This document shows, in pieces, positions 35,757 through 44,206 of a stretch of DNA of 64,000 bases (position 1 is its first letter; every line of letters begins with the position of its first letter). Origin of the DNA: Paenibacillus abyssi (GTDB taxonomy: Bacteria; Bacillota; Bacilli; Paenibacillales; Paenibacillaceae); contig NZ_BMGR01000004.1 in the NCBI RefSeq assembly GCF_014640295.1, forward strand, positions 248,001 through 312,000, written 5' to 3'. Under the pieces are notes generated by a model. The model searched no databases, was not told the origin of the DNA, and saw only the letters and a program-made list of their open reading frames with translations. Position numbers and translations under genes: made by a program.

Positions 35757-35811
35757 TTGACAGCCACTATATCTTGGTGTAACCTTATTTTCTGTTATCA
35801 ATATGTTGTGT
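35757..35811 (+). promoter_or_regulatory. nrdA control region: -35 and two NrdR-type boxes
   Basis: A perfect TTGACA lies at 35757-35762. Two sites resemble the NrdR box (ACACWATATATWGTGT-like): CCACTATATCTTGGTG (35764-35779) and TATCAATATGTTGTGT (35796-35811). They are 32 bases start to start, three helical turns, the usual spacing of tandem NrdR boxes. The first overlaps the promoter spacer, fitting repression. The -10 is not clear. Confidence 0.6.
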
Positions 35812-35888
35812 ATATGTAGGATATCAATTGTCTATCTGTTGTTTATCTAGCGGTTCAATGACGCCTTTCGACAAGGAGTGACTTATAC

Positions 35889-38114
35889 GTGGATATTATT
35901 AAACGCAATGGTCAAAAAGAAGAGCTGATCTTCTCGAAGTTAAAGAAAGTAATCGATTTTGCTTGTGACGGATTTGAAGGATGCGATCCGCTTGAGCTGG
36001 AAACTGCTCTCCTTCCTTACTTCCGTAATAATATAACGACTAAAGAGGTTCAACGTACGCTTATTCAAGTTGCCGTTGAGAAAACGAGCATTGAAGAGCC
36101 AAATTGGCAATATGTCGCAGCAAAGCTGCTTGTATATGATCTGTACAAAGAATCGCAAATCAACCGCAAATACGGGTATTTCGGTTATGGCGATTTCTAC
36201 TCCCTCATTACTTACTTAACGGACAAAGGCTTCTACGGCAAATACATACTCGAGCATTATACACGTGATGAAATAACGGAGCTCGGTAATTATATGAAGC
36301 CGGAACGCGATTATCTGTTTAACTATATCGGACTGAAAACATTGGCGGACCGTTACCTCATCAAAGGCTTTAGCGGAGAAGTGTTAGAGCTGCCGCAGGA
36401 GCTGTTCATGGGCGTTGCGATGCATCTGGCGATGAAAGAACAGGACAAGCTCGCTTGGGCACGCAAATTCTATGATGTGCTGAGCCGCCTGCAAATGACA
36501 GTTGCTACGCCTACTCTGGCCAATGCGCGCAAGCCGTTCCACCAGCTGTCCAGCTGCTTTATCGATACGGTGCCGGATAATCTGTGGGGCATTTACAATG
36601 TTGACTCCAGCTTTGCCCAAGTATCCAAATTCGGCGGCGGCATGGGCATTTATATCGGGAAGGTACGCAGCCGCGGCTCCAATATCCGCGGATACAAAGG
36701 CGTGGCCGGCGGCGTTGTGCCGTGGATCAAGAACTACAATAACACTGCGATTGCAGTTGATCAGCTCGGCGTTCGTTCCGGTGCCGTTGCCATCTATCTC
36801 GACGTTTGGCATAAAGATATTTTTGATTTCCTGAACTTGAAAACCAACAACGGCGACGACCGGATGAAAGCCCATGATATTTTCCCAGGCATATGTATTC
36901 CGGATTTGTTCATGCGCAAAGTGCAGACGCGCGAATCCTGGTACCTGTTCGATCCGCATGAAGTTCGCTCCATGATGGGCTGGGCGCTTGAAGATTTCTG
37001 GGGCGAAGAATGGGAACGCCGTTATGAAGAGCTCGTAGAGAATCCGAACATCTCCAAGGATGAAGTATCGGCGATCGATATCATGAAGAAGATTTTGGCC
37101 AGCTCATTTGAAACCGGCACACCATTCATATTCTACCGTGATACGGTAAACCGTGCGAATCCGAATAAACATAAAGGGATCATCTACTGCTCCAATCTGT
37201 GTACCGAGATCTGCCAGAACATGAGCCCGACTGAGTACATCTCAACAACGCATGAAGACGGCATTATCACTACACAGGTCAAAAGCGGCGACTATGTTGT
37301 ATGTAACCTTTCATCGCTTAATCTGGGCCGTACCCGCTCGAAGGAAGAAATCGCTGAGGTTGTTGCATGCCAGATGCGGATGATGGACAACGTAATCGAT
37401 CTTAATCACTACCCGATCCCACAAGCGGAAATTACGAACAAGAAATACCGCGCCGTCGGACTTGGAACAAGCGGATACCATCAATGGCTCGCTCTGAACC
37501 AAGTCAACTGGGAAAGTGAAGAGCATCTGGATCGTGCGGACGAGCTGTACGAGTGGATCAACTACTGCGCGATCAAAGCTTCCATGGAAATTGCGAGAGA
37601 AAAAGGCACGTACAACGCGTATGAAGGCAGCGAATGGCAGACCGGTGAATACTTCGATCGCCGGGATTATAACAGCCCTGAGTGGCTGGAGCTGAAAAAA
37701 CAGGTTGCCGAGCACGGTGTCCGCAATGCATGGATGTTTGCAATTGCACCGACTGCCTCGACATCGCTGATAGCCGGTTCAACAGCTGGTATCGACCCGA
37801 TCTTCAACAAATTCTTTATTGAAGAGAAGAAGAACGCCGTCATTCCGCAAACCGCTCCTAACCTTAGCGAAGAGACGTTCTGGTATTACAAAGAAGCGCA
37901 TCATATCGACCAGCATTGGAGCATCAAAGCTGCCGGCCGCCGTCAGCGCCATATCGACCAAGCGCAATCATTTAACTTATACATTACGCCTGAATATACA
38001 GCAAAAGAATTTTTGGAACTATACATGGCTGCATGGGAGAACGGCTTGAAAACCGTCTACTACTGCCGCAACAAGAGTCTTGAGGTCGAAGATTGTGTCA
38101 GCTGCAGCTCGTAA
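35889..38114 (+). CDS. nrdA: Ribonucleoside-diphosphate reductase alpha subunit, class Ia
   Basis: A 741-aa catalytic subunit. An N-terminal ATP-cone (about 1-90) gives dATP/ATP activity control. Active-site cysteines are in HQLSSCFID, CSNLCTEI and VVCNLSSLNLG, and the thiyl-radical Tyr pair and C-terminal CVSC shuttle motif are present. It makes deoxynucleotides from NDPs. Start is GTG at 35889 with AAGGAG upstream. It is cotranscribed with nrdB; no nrdI or nrdH is present, supporting class Ia over Ib. Confidence 0.93.
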   Translation: MDIIKRNGQKEELIFSKLKKVIDFACDGFEGCDPLELETALLPYFRNNITTKEVQRTLIQVAVEKTSIEEPNWQYVAAKLLVYDLYKESQINRKYGYFGYGDFYSLITYLTDKGFYGKYILEHYTRDEITELGNYMKPERDYLFNYIGLKTLADRYLIKGFSGEVLELPQELFMGVAMHLAMKEQDKLAWARKFYDVLSRLQMTVATPTLANARKPFHQLSSCFIDTVPDNLWGIYNVDSSFAQVSKFGGGMGIYIGKVRSRGSNIRGYKGVAGGVVPWIKNYNNTAIAVDQLGVRSGAVAIYLDVWHKDIFDFLNLKTNNGDDRMKAHDIFPGICIPDLFMRKVQTRESWYLFDPHEVRSMMGWALEDFWGEEWERRYEELVENPNISKDEVSAIDIMKKILASSFETGTPFIFYRDTVNRANPNKHKGIIYCSNLCTEICQNMSPTEYISTTHEDGIITTQVKSGDYVVCNLSSLNLGRTRSKEEIAEVVACQMRMMDNVIDLNHYPIPQAEITNKKYRAVGLGTSGYHQWLALNQVNWESEEHLDRADELYEWINYCAIKASMEIAREKGTYNAYEGSEWQTGEYFDRRDYNSPEWLELKKQVAEHGVRNAWMFAIAPTASTSLIAGSTAGIDPIFNKFFIEEKKNAVIPQTAPNLSEETFWYYKEAHHIDQHWSIKAAGRRQRHIDQAQSFNLYITPEYTAKEFLELYMAAWENGLKTVYYCRNKSLEVEDCVSCSS

Positions 38115-38134
38115 CAACACCAGATTACATGACC

Positions 38135-38160
38135 AGATAAGGCCCTCAGGGGCCTTATCT
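38135..38160 (+). terminator. Hairpin between nrdA and nrdB
   Basis: AGATAAGGCC (38135-38144) and GGCCTTATCT (38151-38160) form a perfect 10-bp stem with a weak T-run. It may act as an attenuator or a processing/stability element that sets the alpha-to-beta ratio. Confidence 0.5.
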
Positions 38161-38263
38161 TCTGCTTAAGCACATCTGGATTATGCGTAAAGGCCTCTTT
38201 CATGTGCAGAAACCTATTCGGCAATGATATAATAAGGAAAGTTATAAGGAGGAATCGTGAATT

Positions 38264-39301
38264 ATGGAACTGCAGCGTAAGAAATTGTTTAATGAGGAAG
38301 GCGATCGCGACTGGGGCAAACGCCGGATGATCGGCGGCAACACCACGAACCTGATCGAGCTTAATAACGTGAAGTACGACTGGGCAACGAAGATGTACCG
38401 GACGATGATGAACAACTTCTGGATTCCGGAAGAAATTCCGCTTGCACAGGATGCCAAAGACTACAAAAACCTGTCGCTCTCCGAGCGTAACAGCTATGAT
38501 AAAATCATTAGCTTCCTGATCTTCTTGGATTCGCTTCAAACGGCAAACCTGCCGAACGTGAACGAATTTGTTACGGCGCCGGAAGTCAATCTGTGCCTGA
38601 CCGTGCATACATTCCAGGAAGCGGTACACAGCCAAAGCTATTCCTATATTTTGGACAGTGTCTGCTCGGCTGACGTGCGCGACCAGATCTACAACCTGTG
38701 GCGCGAGGATAAAAACCTGTTGAAACGCAATCGTTTCATCACCGACCTGTACGAGAATTTTATCGCGGAACCGTCCGCCCAAAATCTTGTGAAAACGATC
38801 ATGGCCAACTATATTCTCGAAGGCATCTATTTCTACAGCGGATTCAGCTTCTTCTATGCGCTTGGCCGCCAAGGCAAAATGCTGGGGACCGTCTCCGAGA
38901 TCAAATATATCCAGCGCGATGAGCTGACGCATCTGGCCCTCTTCCAAGGGATCTTCCGGGAAGTGCGCAAGGAAAATCCTGAGCTGTTCACCCCGGTTCT
39001 GGTCGAAGAACTGCGCCAAATGATGCGCACTGCGGTCGAGCATGAAATTGAGTGGGGACAATATATCACCAACAACCAAATTGCCGGCTTGACGAACGAC
39101 ATCATCGACCAATACATCAAGTTCCTGTCCAACGAACGGTTAAGAAAGCTCGGCCTGGATATCCTTTATCCGGAAATTACGGAGCACCCGATGAAATGGG
39201 TCGAGAGCTTCAGCAACATGAACGGCATGAAAACCGACTTCTTCGAGCAAAAAGTAACGAACTACAGCAAATCATCCAACCTGAACTGGGGCGACCTGTA
39301 A
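38264..39301 (+). CDS. nrdB: Ribonucleoside-diphosphate reductase beta subunit, class Ia
   Basis: A 345-aa R2 subunit that houses the diiron-tyrosyl radical. Ligand residues are visible as Asp in LIFLDSLQ (about 87), Glu and His in FQEAVHSQSY (about 120), Glu in YILEGIYFY and Glu/His in DELTHL. The tyrosine four residues after the ExxH histidine is intact, so a tyrosyl radical is expected. The ATG at 38264 follows AAGGAGG. It is 150 bases after nrdA and closes the operon. Confidence 0.93.
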   Translation: MELQRKKLFNEEGDRDWGKRRMIGGNTTNLIELNNVKYDWATKMYRTMMNNFWIPEEIPLAQDAKDYKNLSLSERNSYDKIISFLIFLDSLQTANLPNVNEFVTAPEVNLCLTVHTFQEAVHSQSYSYILDSVCSADVRDQIYNLWREDKNLLKRNRFITDLYENFIAEPSAQNLVKTIMANYILEGIYFYSGFSFFYALGRQGKMLGTVSEIKYIQRDELTHLALFQGIFREVRKENPELFTPVLVEELRQMMRTAVEHEIEWGQYITNNQIAGLTNDIIDQYIKFLSNERLRKLGLDILYPEITEHPMKWVESFSNMNGMKTDFFEQKVTNYSKSSNLNWGDL

Positions 39302-39326
39302 GCCGCTTGGTTTTCATGTGACATAC

Positions 39327-39368
39327 AAAATGGCGCGTAAATTGACATCCAATTTATACGCCATTTTT
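39327..39368 (+). terminator. Terminator after nrdB
   Basis: AAAATGGCG...GTAAATTG pairs with CAATTTAT.CGCCATTTT and ends in TTTTTGTT. It is a long stem just past nrdB. Confidence 0.85.
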
Positions 39369-39449
39369 GTTATTTAAACAAGGTTTTTGGAGCTGTGTTG
39401 TGCTGCTGGATAATATAAACAGATCGAAATTAGTTGAATTTTTATTCGT

Positions 39450-39633
39450 TATAATGTATATTAATAAAAAGAAAAACGGCTGCAGGCAATTAAGGAACAC
39501 GGCTGTGATTGTGTAATTGCATAAGCCGCCAAGCAGAAGCAACGGCAGCAGTCTATTGCGAAATATGCAGGTGAAACTTCATTTAAAAAGCCTGGGCAAG
39601 TCAAGGTGCGTAACCTTGAGGCCCAGGCTTTTT
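39450..39633 (+). ncRNA. Possible small RNA between nrdB and the GGCT gene
   Basis: A perfect TATAAT (39450-39455) lies just upstream of about 120 bases with paired segments (GGC...GCAATT to AATTGC...GCC). These are followed by a strong terminator with T-run on the plus strand (39585-39633). No ORF with a ribosome binding site fills the interval. The -35 is poor. No known RNA family is recognised. Confidence 0.3.
39585..39633. terminator. Strong bidirectional terminator
   Basis: AAAAAGCCTGGGC (39585-39597) pairs with GCCCAGGCTTTTT (39621-39633), with inner TCAAGGT/ACCTTGA. It closes the GGCT-like gene on the minus strand and may end the plus-strand transcript. Confidence 0.85.
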
Positions 39634-40036
39634 ATTTTGCCGCGAAATAATCCGGCCAATAATTACCGCGTACCACGGGATAGCCGCGATTATCCCGCCA
39701 AACATATACCCATCCTTGCATCTTGGGATGATTAGAATCGCGTACCCAAACCCGCTCATAATCATTCTCTTCCTCTATTCCGGCGAAGCCTTCGAGCTCG
39801 TCCATCTTTTGCAGCCCGATTCGTGTCACTTCAATCCAGCAGCCCCGCACCGTCCCTGCCGACCGTAAGTCCCCCGTACGGAACAGACCGGGATAAGGAC
39901 CAAAATCGACAAGCGTGCCAGCTATGGTGCCCGGAACAATCGACTGAAGATGCGGAGCAACCACATGATGGTTCGACAAACCCGGCAGCAGCGATCCGTA
40001 TATAAATACACGTATGTATGGCGGCTCATCCAACAT
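39632..40036 (-). CDS. Gamma-glutamylcyclotransferase-like (AIG2 family) protein
   Basis: A 134-aa GGCT-fold protein. The signature VFIYGSLLPG is at about 8-17, and the catalytic-type glutamate is in MDELEGF at about 85. The C-terminal YVWRDNRG..VVRGNYW is common. Members cyclise gamma-glutamyl amines or peptides to oxoproline; the substrate here is unknown. I place the start at 40036 (MLDEPPY) because GGAGAGG is ten bases upstream; the longer frame to 40117 lacks a ribosome binding site. Confidence 0.82.
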   Translation of the reverse strand: MLDEPPYIRVFIYGSLLPGLSNHHVVAPHLQSIVPGTIAGTLVDFGPYPGLFRTGDLRSAGTVRGCWIEVTRIGLQKMDELEGFAGIEEENDYERVWVRDSNHPKMQGWVYVWRDNRGYPVVRGNYWPDYFAAK

Positions 40037-40197
40037 GCCCTCTGACCTCTCCTTTTCCATTCTTAGATCCAGCCGCAATTTAGCCACTAGCGTATCTGTC
40101 CTGATAAAACGTTTCAATTCATCTCTAACCTAGTTTGCCGTAATCCGCCACGGTTGTCCAGCATTGGCGCAATGCCCCTTACATTCGATCCACACGA

Positions 40198-40252
40198 CAA
40201 AAAATGCTTGCACCGCGTATCCTGCAAGCAGGTCCGCTTATGGTGCAAGCAT
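40198..40252 (-). terminator. Terminator after the VWA lipoprotein gene
   Basis: ATGCTTGCACC (40204-40214) and GGTGCAAGCAT (40242-40252) form an 11-bp perfect stem. On the minus strand a run of six Ts follows. Confidence 0.85.
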
Positions 40253-40264
40253 GTGGCAGCAAGC

Positions 40265-41557
40265 CTATCTATGCTCGGTATAACGAACAATCAGGTCAAC
40301 AAGCAGATCATTCAACAGATGAACCTCATACTCCCCGACATCCGGTTCCAGATGAGCGTTGCCTATGCCGCTGTGATCGGTCAAAAACACATATGTTCCA
40401 CCCGTGGCGGCAGCCAGAAACCGCATAAGATATTCCGTATGTTTATCTACTCCGCTTGATGCCACCGGTATAATGCGCACGCCCATTCGGGCCGCTTCAA
40501 TCGTCAGATCCCGCATCTTGCCCATTGTGCGTTTGTCATCATGCGGCGGAGCGTCCATCACCAGAAGCAACAGCCGGGCACGGGCCTCGCGGCTCCATTC
40601 ATGCTCATATAACGCATTGGCCAACGCTTCATCGACCGCTTCCGGATAATCTCCCCCACCCTCTGCTTCCTGTGCGGCAATTTGGCGGACCGCTTCATCG
40701 ACATCCTTCGTAAACGGAAACGGCTTAACGACGTAATCGTCATATAGATCTCTGTAAAAGTTTGCCGATAATCGCAGCGATAGCTCCTGTTCGGTTTGCT
40801 CATTCACCCGGTTGATCACATCTTTTAATTCCGCGGCCAAATATTGCAGTTCATCGGCCATTGAACCGGTAGTATCGATAACTAACATCACATCCGCCGA
40901 CTCGGGCATCGCCACGTTCTGCTGCACATCGATCTGCAGTATCTCTTTACGCGGGATGCTTACATTCTCATACCGCTTTACAATATCCTGACCGATGTAA
41001 AGCTCGACAGAAAATTCATCGTCTCCGCCGCTCTGATTATGATCGTCGAACAGCCAGGCGTATGCAAAAGCTCTGCCATGATTGTCCGTCCGGGCCTCCC
41101 ATACCGCATGGTCCGTCTGATCCTTTAGGACCAGCCGCGCGTCGACAACGGGCCGCTGCCCGGAGGTTACCTCCACCGCCAAGCGGTTAAAGCGGAAATA
41201 TCCCCAATGCCGTTGATACTCATCCCCCTTCCGGCTGTTAAGCAGATTGCCCCACCGGCTCCAGTCGAGCGTGTCATTCCATTCTCCTGCTGTCAATTGT
41301 CCTGCCTGCGGCTCTGGACCACCCTGACCTCCGGCACCGCCGCCGCGGCTTTCTTCGCCGTCTCCGCTCCCAGGCGGCGGACTTGGTTCAAGTGTTGCAC
41401 TCTCATTGGACTCGGTCGCACCATTACCTGCTGATGGCGATGCAGTTGAGTTTCCGCTATTGGAACTCCCCGCATGATCTTCCGCTTTTGAGCAGCCCGC
41501 GATCAAAAACACAACAGCGAACAACAGCAGCACTCCTCTTAATAGCCCCGCTTTCAT
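40265..41557 (-). CDS. VWA-domain lipoprotein
   Basis: A 430-aa lipoprotein with a signal peptide ending in LIAGC, then about 70 residues of Ser/Gly/Pro/Asn-rich linker. A beta-rich domain of about 110 residues follows, then a von Willebrand factor A domain with the metal site DTTGSM at about 228-233, and later GGGDYPEAVDEAL and LLLLVMDAPPHDD. It is expected at the outer face of the cell membrane and may bind another protein through Mg2+. A role is not known. It is monocistronic. Confidence 0.85.
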   Translation of the reverse strand: MKAGLLRGVLLLFAVVFLIAGCSKAEDHAGSSNSGNSTASPSAGNGATESNESATLEPSPPPGSGDGEESRGGGAGGQGGPEPQAGQLTAGEWNDTLDWSRWGNLLNSRKGDEYQRHWGYFRFNRLAVEVTSGQRPVVDARLVLKDQTDHAVWEARTDNHGRAFAYAWLFDDHNQSGGDDEFSVELYIGQDIVKRYENVSIPRKEILQIDVQQNVAMPESADVMLVIDTTGSMADELQYLAAELKDVINRVNEQTEQELSLRLSANFYRDLYDDYVVKPFPFTKDVDEAVRQIAAQEAEGGGDYPEAVDEALANALYEHEWSREARARLLLLVMDAPPHDDKRTMGKMRDLTIEAARMGVRIIPVASSGVDKHTEYLMRFLAAATGGTYVFLTDHSGIGNAHLEPDVGEYEVHLLNDLLVDLIVRYTEHR

Positions 41558-41699
41558 TGTTTAGCCCCCCACATGTTTTTTATCTTTTCTGACGATTCCA
41601 AAATGCCAATTGTTGCAAAAATTTCTAATCGACATTAAAATCGAAGCAGGCCTAGATAACACATCACTTTTTAGAAAGAAATACAGGAGGACTGGCATA

Positions 41700-42011
41700 T
41701 TGGAACAATTTGAGCTCGCTGAGCTGATCATTACACTGCATGAAGAGAATACTCGATTGAATTTTACCTCCGCTCAACTGGTTATTGTCGCGGAATTGGG
41801 TTCCATCCTTTGGTATATCGATATCAACGGCATCTCGCAAAACGACGTGCTGATCGCATTTAGCAAGAGCGAGGATATTCGTATCAAATTAAACGCTGTG
41901 ACGGCAGGCGGGCGGAGTTTTGAGGGCGTAGGCTACTTTCACCCCAATGTCCAGCATCATGCGGCGGCTATTCGAGGGGACGGAAAGCTTGAAGGGTACG
42001 AAGCCCATTGA
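41700..42011 (+). CDS. Hypothetical protein, 103 aa
   Basis: AGGAGG lies ten bases before a TTG at 41700, giving a 103-aa frame that starts (Met)EQFELAELII. The frame is open for 30 more codons upstream but without a ribosome binding site. The product looks like a small alpha/beta protein with no membrane segment. I recognise no family. It lies directly beside an IS1182 remnant, so it may be a recently acquired or decaying gene. Confidence 0.45.
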   Translation: MEQFELAELIITLHEENTRLNFTSAQLVIVAELGSILWYIDINGISQNDVLIAFSKSEDIRIKLNAVTAGGRSFEGVGYFHPNVQHHAAAIRGDGKLEGYEAH

Positions 42012-42032
42012 CGAGATGAGGCTGTCTTAAGC

Positions 42033-42230
42033 ATGATTATCTCGGATGCCGGCTATGGTAGTGAAGAGAACGATGCCTACATGGAGACTGAAAACGTAAC
42101 GGCGATCGTCAAATATAACACGTACCACAAGGAACACACATGCGCTTGGAAGACAGATATTAGAAAGATTGACGTATGTACGAACCGGAAAGCGTATTCG
42201 GCCAAATCAACGAGGAACTGAAGAACGGCC
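42033..42230 (+). pseudogene. IS1182-family transposase remnant (C-terminal part)
   Basis: DAGYGSEENDAYMETENVTA and VKYNTYHKE match the catalytic region of IS1182 transposases. The frame then breaks, and another frame gives ESVFGQI, the conserved glutamate motif near the transposase C terminus. Between them more than a hundred residues are missing. Just upstream, GAGGCTGTCTTAA (42017-42029) resembles an insertion-sequence end. The fragment is inactive. Confidence 0.7.
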
Positions 42231-42232
42231 GT

Positions 42233-42467
42233 AAAGAAGCCTCTCCTTTGTTCATGTTTGGTCGTACTTACATGTTAACAAGGAAAGGCTTCTTTTTATT
42301 TGTTTTTATGAAAGAAACGGTTACGCCTAAACGAAGCAGATCGAATGATTCTGGAGAAGCGTCAGCGGTCGCCTTTGTTCCCGAATTCCCACCTCGGCCT
42401 ATTCATGCAAGGGAATCCGGGAACAACAGCGATCGGAAGAACATTCGACTGCGCAGTGATTGCGGTA
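42233..42467 (+). repeat. Dispersed repeat R1, 42-kb copy (longest)
   Basis: This copy starts next to the transposase remnant, with the hairpin AAAGAAGCCTCTCC...GGAAAGGCTTCTTT, continues through CCTAAACGAAGCAGATCG, and ends near TGATTGCGGTA. It covers both the 31-kb copy (42233-42353) and the 28-kb copy (42326-42467). A 64-bp insert splits it. Confidence 0.9.
42371..42434. repeat. 64-bp hairpin element inserted in R1
   Basis: Compared with the 28-kb copy, 64 bases are added between GCGTCAGCGGTC and GGAAGAACATTCG. The insert carries a near-perfect inverted repeat, TTGTTCCCGAATTCCC (42375-42390) with GGGAATCCGGGAACAA (42411-42426). It could be a small REP- or MITE-like mobile hairpin. Confidence 0.6.
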
Positions 42468-42478
42468 AATTAAAAGGG

Positions 42479-43201
42479 CTACAGAACTCTTCTGGCCTTA
42501 ATATATTTATCTTTCCAGTACCCGGTGTTCAAGCTGTTAATGGCTACATTATTGGATGGCGAGTTATGGATGAACTGGCCGTTTCCGATATAAATGCCGA
42601 CATGATTTACGATGTTTTTCTTGCTTGTCCAAAAGAAGATCAGATCGCCTTTTTTAAGATTGCTTTTGCTTACGGCACTGCCTTGATATTGCTGCTGTTT
42701 GGTACCCCACTTCATGTCAACTCCGTTTTTCTCAAATACATATTCCGTAAAGGATGAGCAATCAAAAATCAGCCGCGCTGGATTTCTTACGCCAAATTGG
42801 TAATCTACCCGTCCTATTAATGCTCTGGCATCTGCGATGACCCGATCAGCTTTGCCGCTTACGGCACCGCTGCTTACACTTCCCGTGTTGCTTGTGCTGC
42901 GGGATGGTGAAGAATTGTAATTCGTGTACTTGGGATCCGTAGAAATATAACCGATCGTACCGTCCTGCACTTTAATCTTATACCAGTAGCTGTTCACTTT
43001 TCCGATGACATGAATTTTTTCACCTTTTGGAATCTTCCGGAATATATAAGCACTTGAGCTTGGATCCGAACGAAAATTAACTCCCCATTTTACTTGGGTC
43101 TCATAACTGGATGCGGCGGCGGCATGATTCGGTGCGATGAGCGGGGCAGCTGCCGGAGCTGCTACGAACAAGGATAACGCTAGTAAAATTTCTTTCTTCA
43201 A
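42479..43201 (-). CDS. NlpC/P60 endopeptidase with SH3 domain
   Basis: A 240-aa secreted cell-wall hydrolase. The signal peptide ends near HAAAA (about 30). A bacterial SH3 domain follows (WGVNFRSDPSSSAYIFRKIPKG, about 38-85), then a Ser-rich linker, then the NlpC/P60 domain. That domain has catalytic Cys in FDCSSFTEYVF (about 150) and His in VNHVGIYIG (about 200), with FIHNSP after it. Such enzymes cut the gamma-D-Glu-diaminopimelate bond in peptidoglycan. The ATG at 43201 follows GGAGG. R1 ends only 12 bases from the stop. Confidence 0.9.
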   Translation of the reverse strand: MKKEILLALSLFVAAPAAAPLIAPNHAAAASSYETQVKWGVNFRSDPSSSAYIFRKIPKGEKIHVIGKVNSYWYKIKVQDGTIGYISTDPKYTNYNSSPSRSTSNTGSVSSGAVSGKADRVIADARALIGRVDYQFGVRNPARLIFDCSSFTEYVFEKNGVDMKWGTKQQQYQGSAVSKSNLKKGDLIFFWTSKKNIVNHVGIYIGNGQFIHNSPSNNVAINSLNTGYWKDKYIKARRVL

Positions 43202-43552
43202 CTCGAATTCCTCCTGCTTGATTAGTAGTCTATAATCATCCTACCGATAAGCAGCAGGGACTTTCACCCTACAAAAATTGGCAGCATCAATGGCAATTTC
43301 AAAAAATGAGAAAATTTAACCGCCCCTGTTCGAAAAAACCCTTGCATTTAGAGGGCTTTTGAACAACTTGTCCCGTTTTAATGAGAAAACCGATCATTTC
43401 ATTAAAAAAAATTAACATTGATGTAAAGTGCCAATCGTAATCCGCTTGCTCCTGCTGATATAAAAAACTGAGGTAGACTTCATTTTCAAGAAAAACAATC
43501 CCCAAACCCACTTCACAAAAGTGGATTTGGGGATTCCTGTCCTTCTTCCTTA
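43202..43552. other. Intergenic region without a supported gene
   Basis: About 350 bases between the NlpC/P60 start and the hypothetical protein. A 70-codon minus frame exists (43299-43511), but it has no ribosome binding site and poor composition, so I do not call it. A terminator lies at the far end. Confidence 0.5.
43498..43534 (-). terminator. Terminator after the 43.6-kb hypothetical gene
   Basis: ATCCCCAAA (from 43498) pairs with TTTGGGGAT (to 43534), with inner CCACTT/AAGTGG. On the minus strand the stem runs into TGTTTTTC. Confidence 0.85.
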
Positions 43553-44143
43553 TTACACCTGTAAGTTCATGGCGTTAGCGGCTCTTGCCGCACAATAACG
43601 GATTAATGAGGACATTTCCAGCCACTGCAGCTGCTCCAGCACGCCTCTGCTTGCTTCGGACAACCGTCCGCCTTCAGAAGCGGCCACAACATCGACAAAC
43701 CGGTACGGATCCCATTTTTCTCCTTTAACAATAGACCGTATGGTCTCTTGTTCACTGTCTGTCAGCAGCTCCAGCTCATCTGCCTCCGATAACCATTTAG
43801 CCGCCTCGGCTCCAAGCTCCATTATCGCGGGATGGTTTCCTACCTGGTGGAACCAATACTTCGCATTGCTGTAATCCTTCTCCATACGGTGCATGATCCC
43901 ATGCCAATAGCTTCCAGTTGCATCGCTCAATTCCTGCGAAATCGTATGGGAACGGTCCAGACTGTCGTTCCACAAATGAAGTCCGGATAAAAGCGCTAAA
44001 ACCGCGTTACGCTCGGCTTTCGCAGCCAGTTCGGCTATATGATCGTCCAGAGCCCGATCCCATGCTTCTAGCGGAGATAACCGCTGCAGTGGACTGCGAT
44101 GTGTCAATTGATCAATGATCGTTTGGATTTCGGGTTGTGTCAT
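43553..44143 (-). CDS. Conserved hypothetical protein near lut genes
   Basis: A 196-aa soluble, mostly helical protein. It has GSYWHGIMHRMEKDYSNAKYWFHQVGNHP at about 78-106, a segment that recurs in an uncharacterised family. No catalytic motif is evident. The ATG at 44143 follows AAGGGGGG. It starts 63 bases after lutC and could be cotranscribed with it. I do not assign a function. Confidence 0.7.
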   Translation of the reverse strand: MTQPEIQTIIDQLTHRSPLQRLSPLEAWDRALDDHIAELAAKAERNAVLALLSGLHLWNDSLDRSHTISQELSDATGSYWHGIMHRMEKDYSNAKYWFHQVGNHPAIMELGAEAAKWLSEADELELLTDSEQETIRSIVKGEKWDPYRFVDVVAASEGGRLSEASRGVLEQLQWLEMSSLIRYCAARAANAMNLQV

Positions 44144-44206
44144 GTAAATTCCCCCCCTTGCCATTTGCTTCCTATTATACCAAGACAGGCAAGAAAGGTT
44201 CAACCT

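Noticed and set aside
38060-39112. A 350-codon open frame antisense to nrdB
   Set aside because: Opposite a well-defined R2 subunit with intact ligands; no domain in the antisense product.
30640-42230. The 11-kb segment between IS1182 remnants as a composite transposon
   Set aside because: The two remnants are different parts of the transposase, in opposite orientations, with no intact ends or target duplication seen; the interior includes the core nrdAB genes.
43299-43511. A 70-codon minus-strand ORF after the NlpC/P60 gene
   Set aside because: No ribosome binding site, AT-rich composition and no family resemblance.
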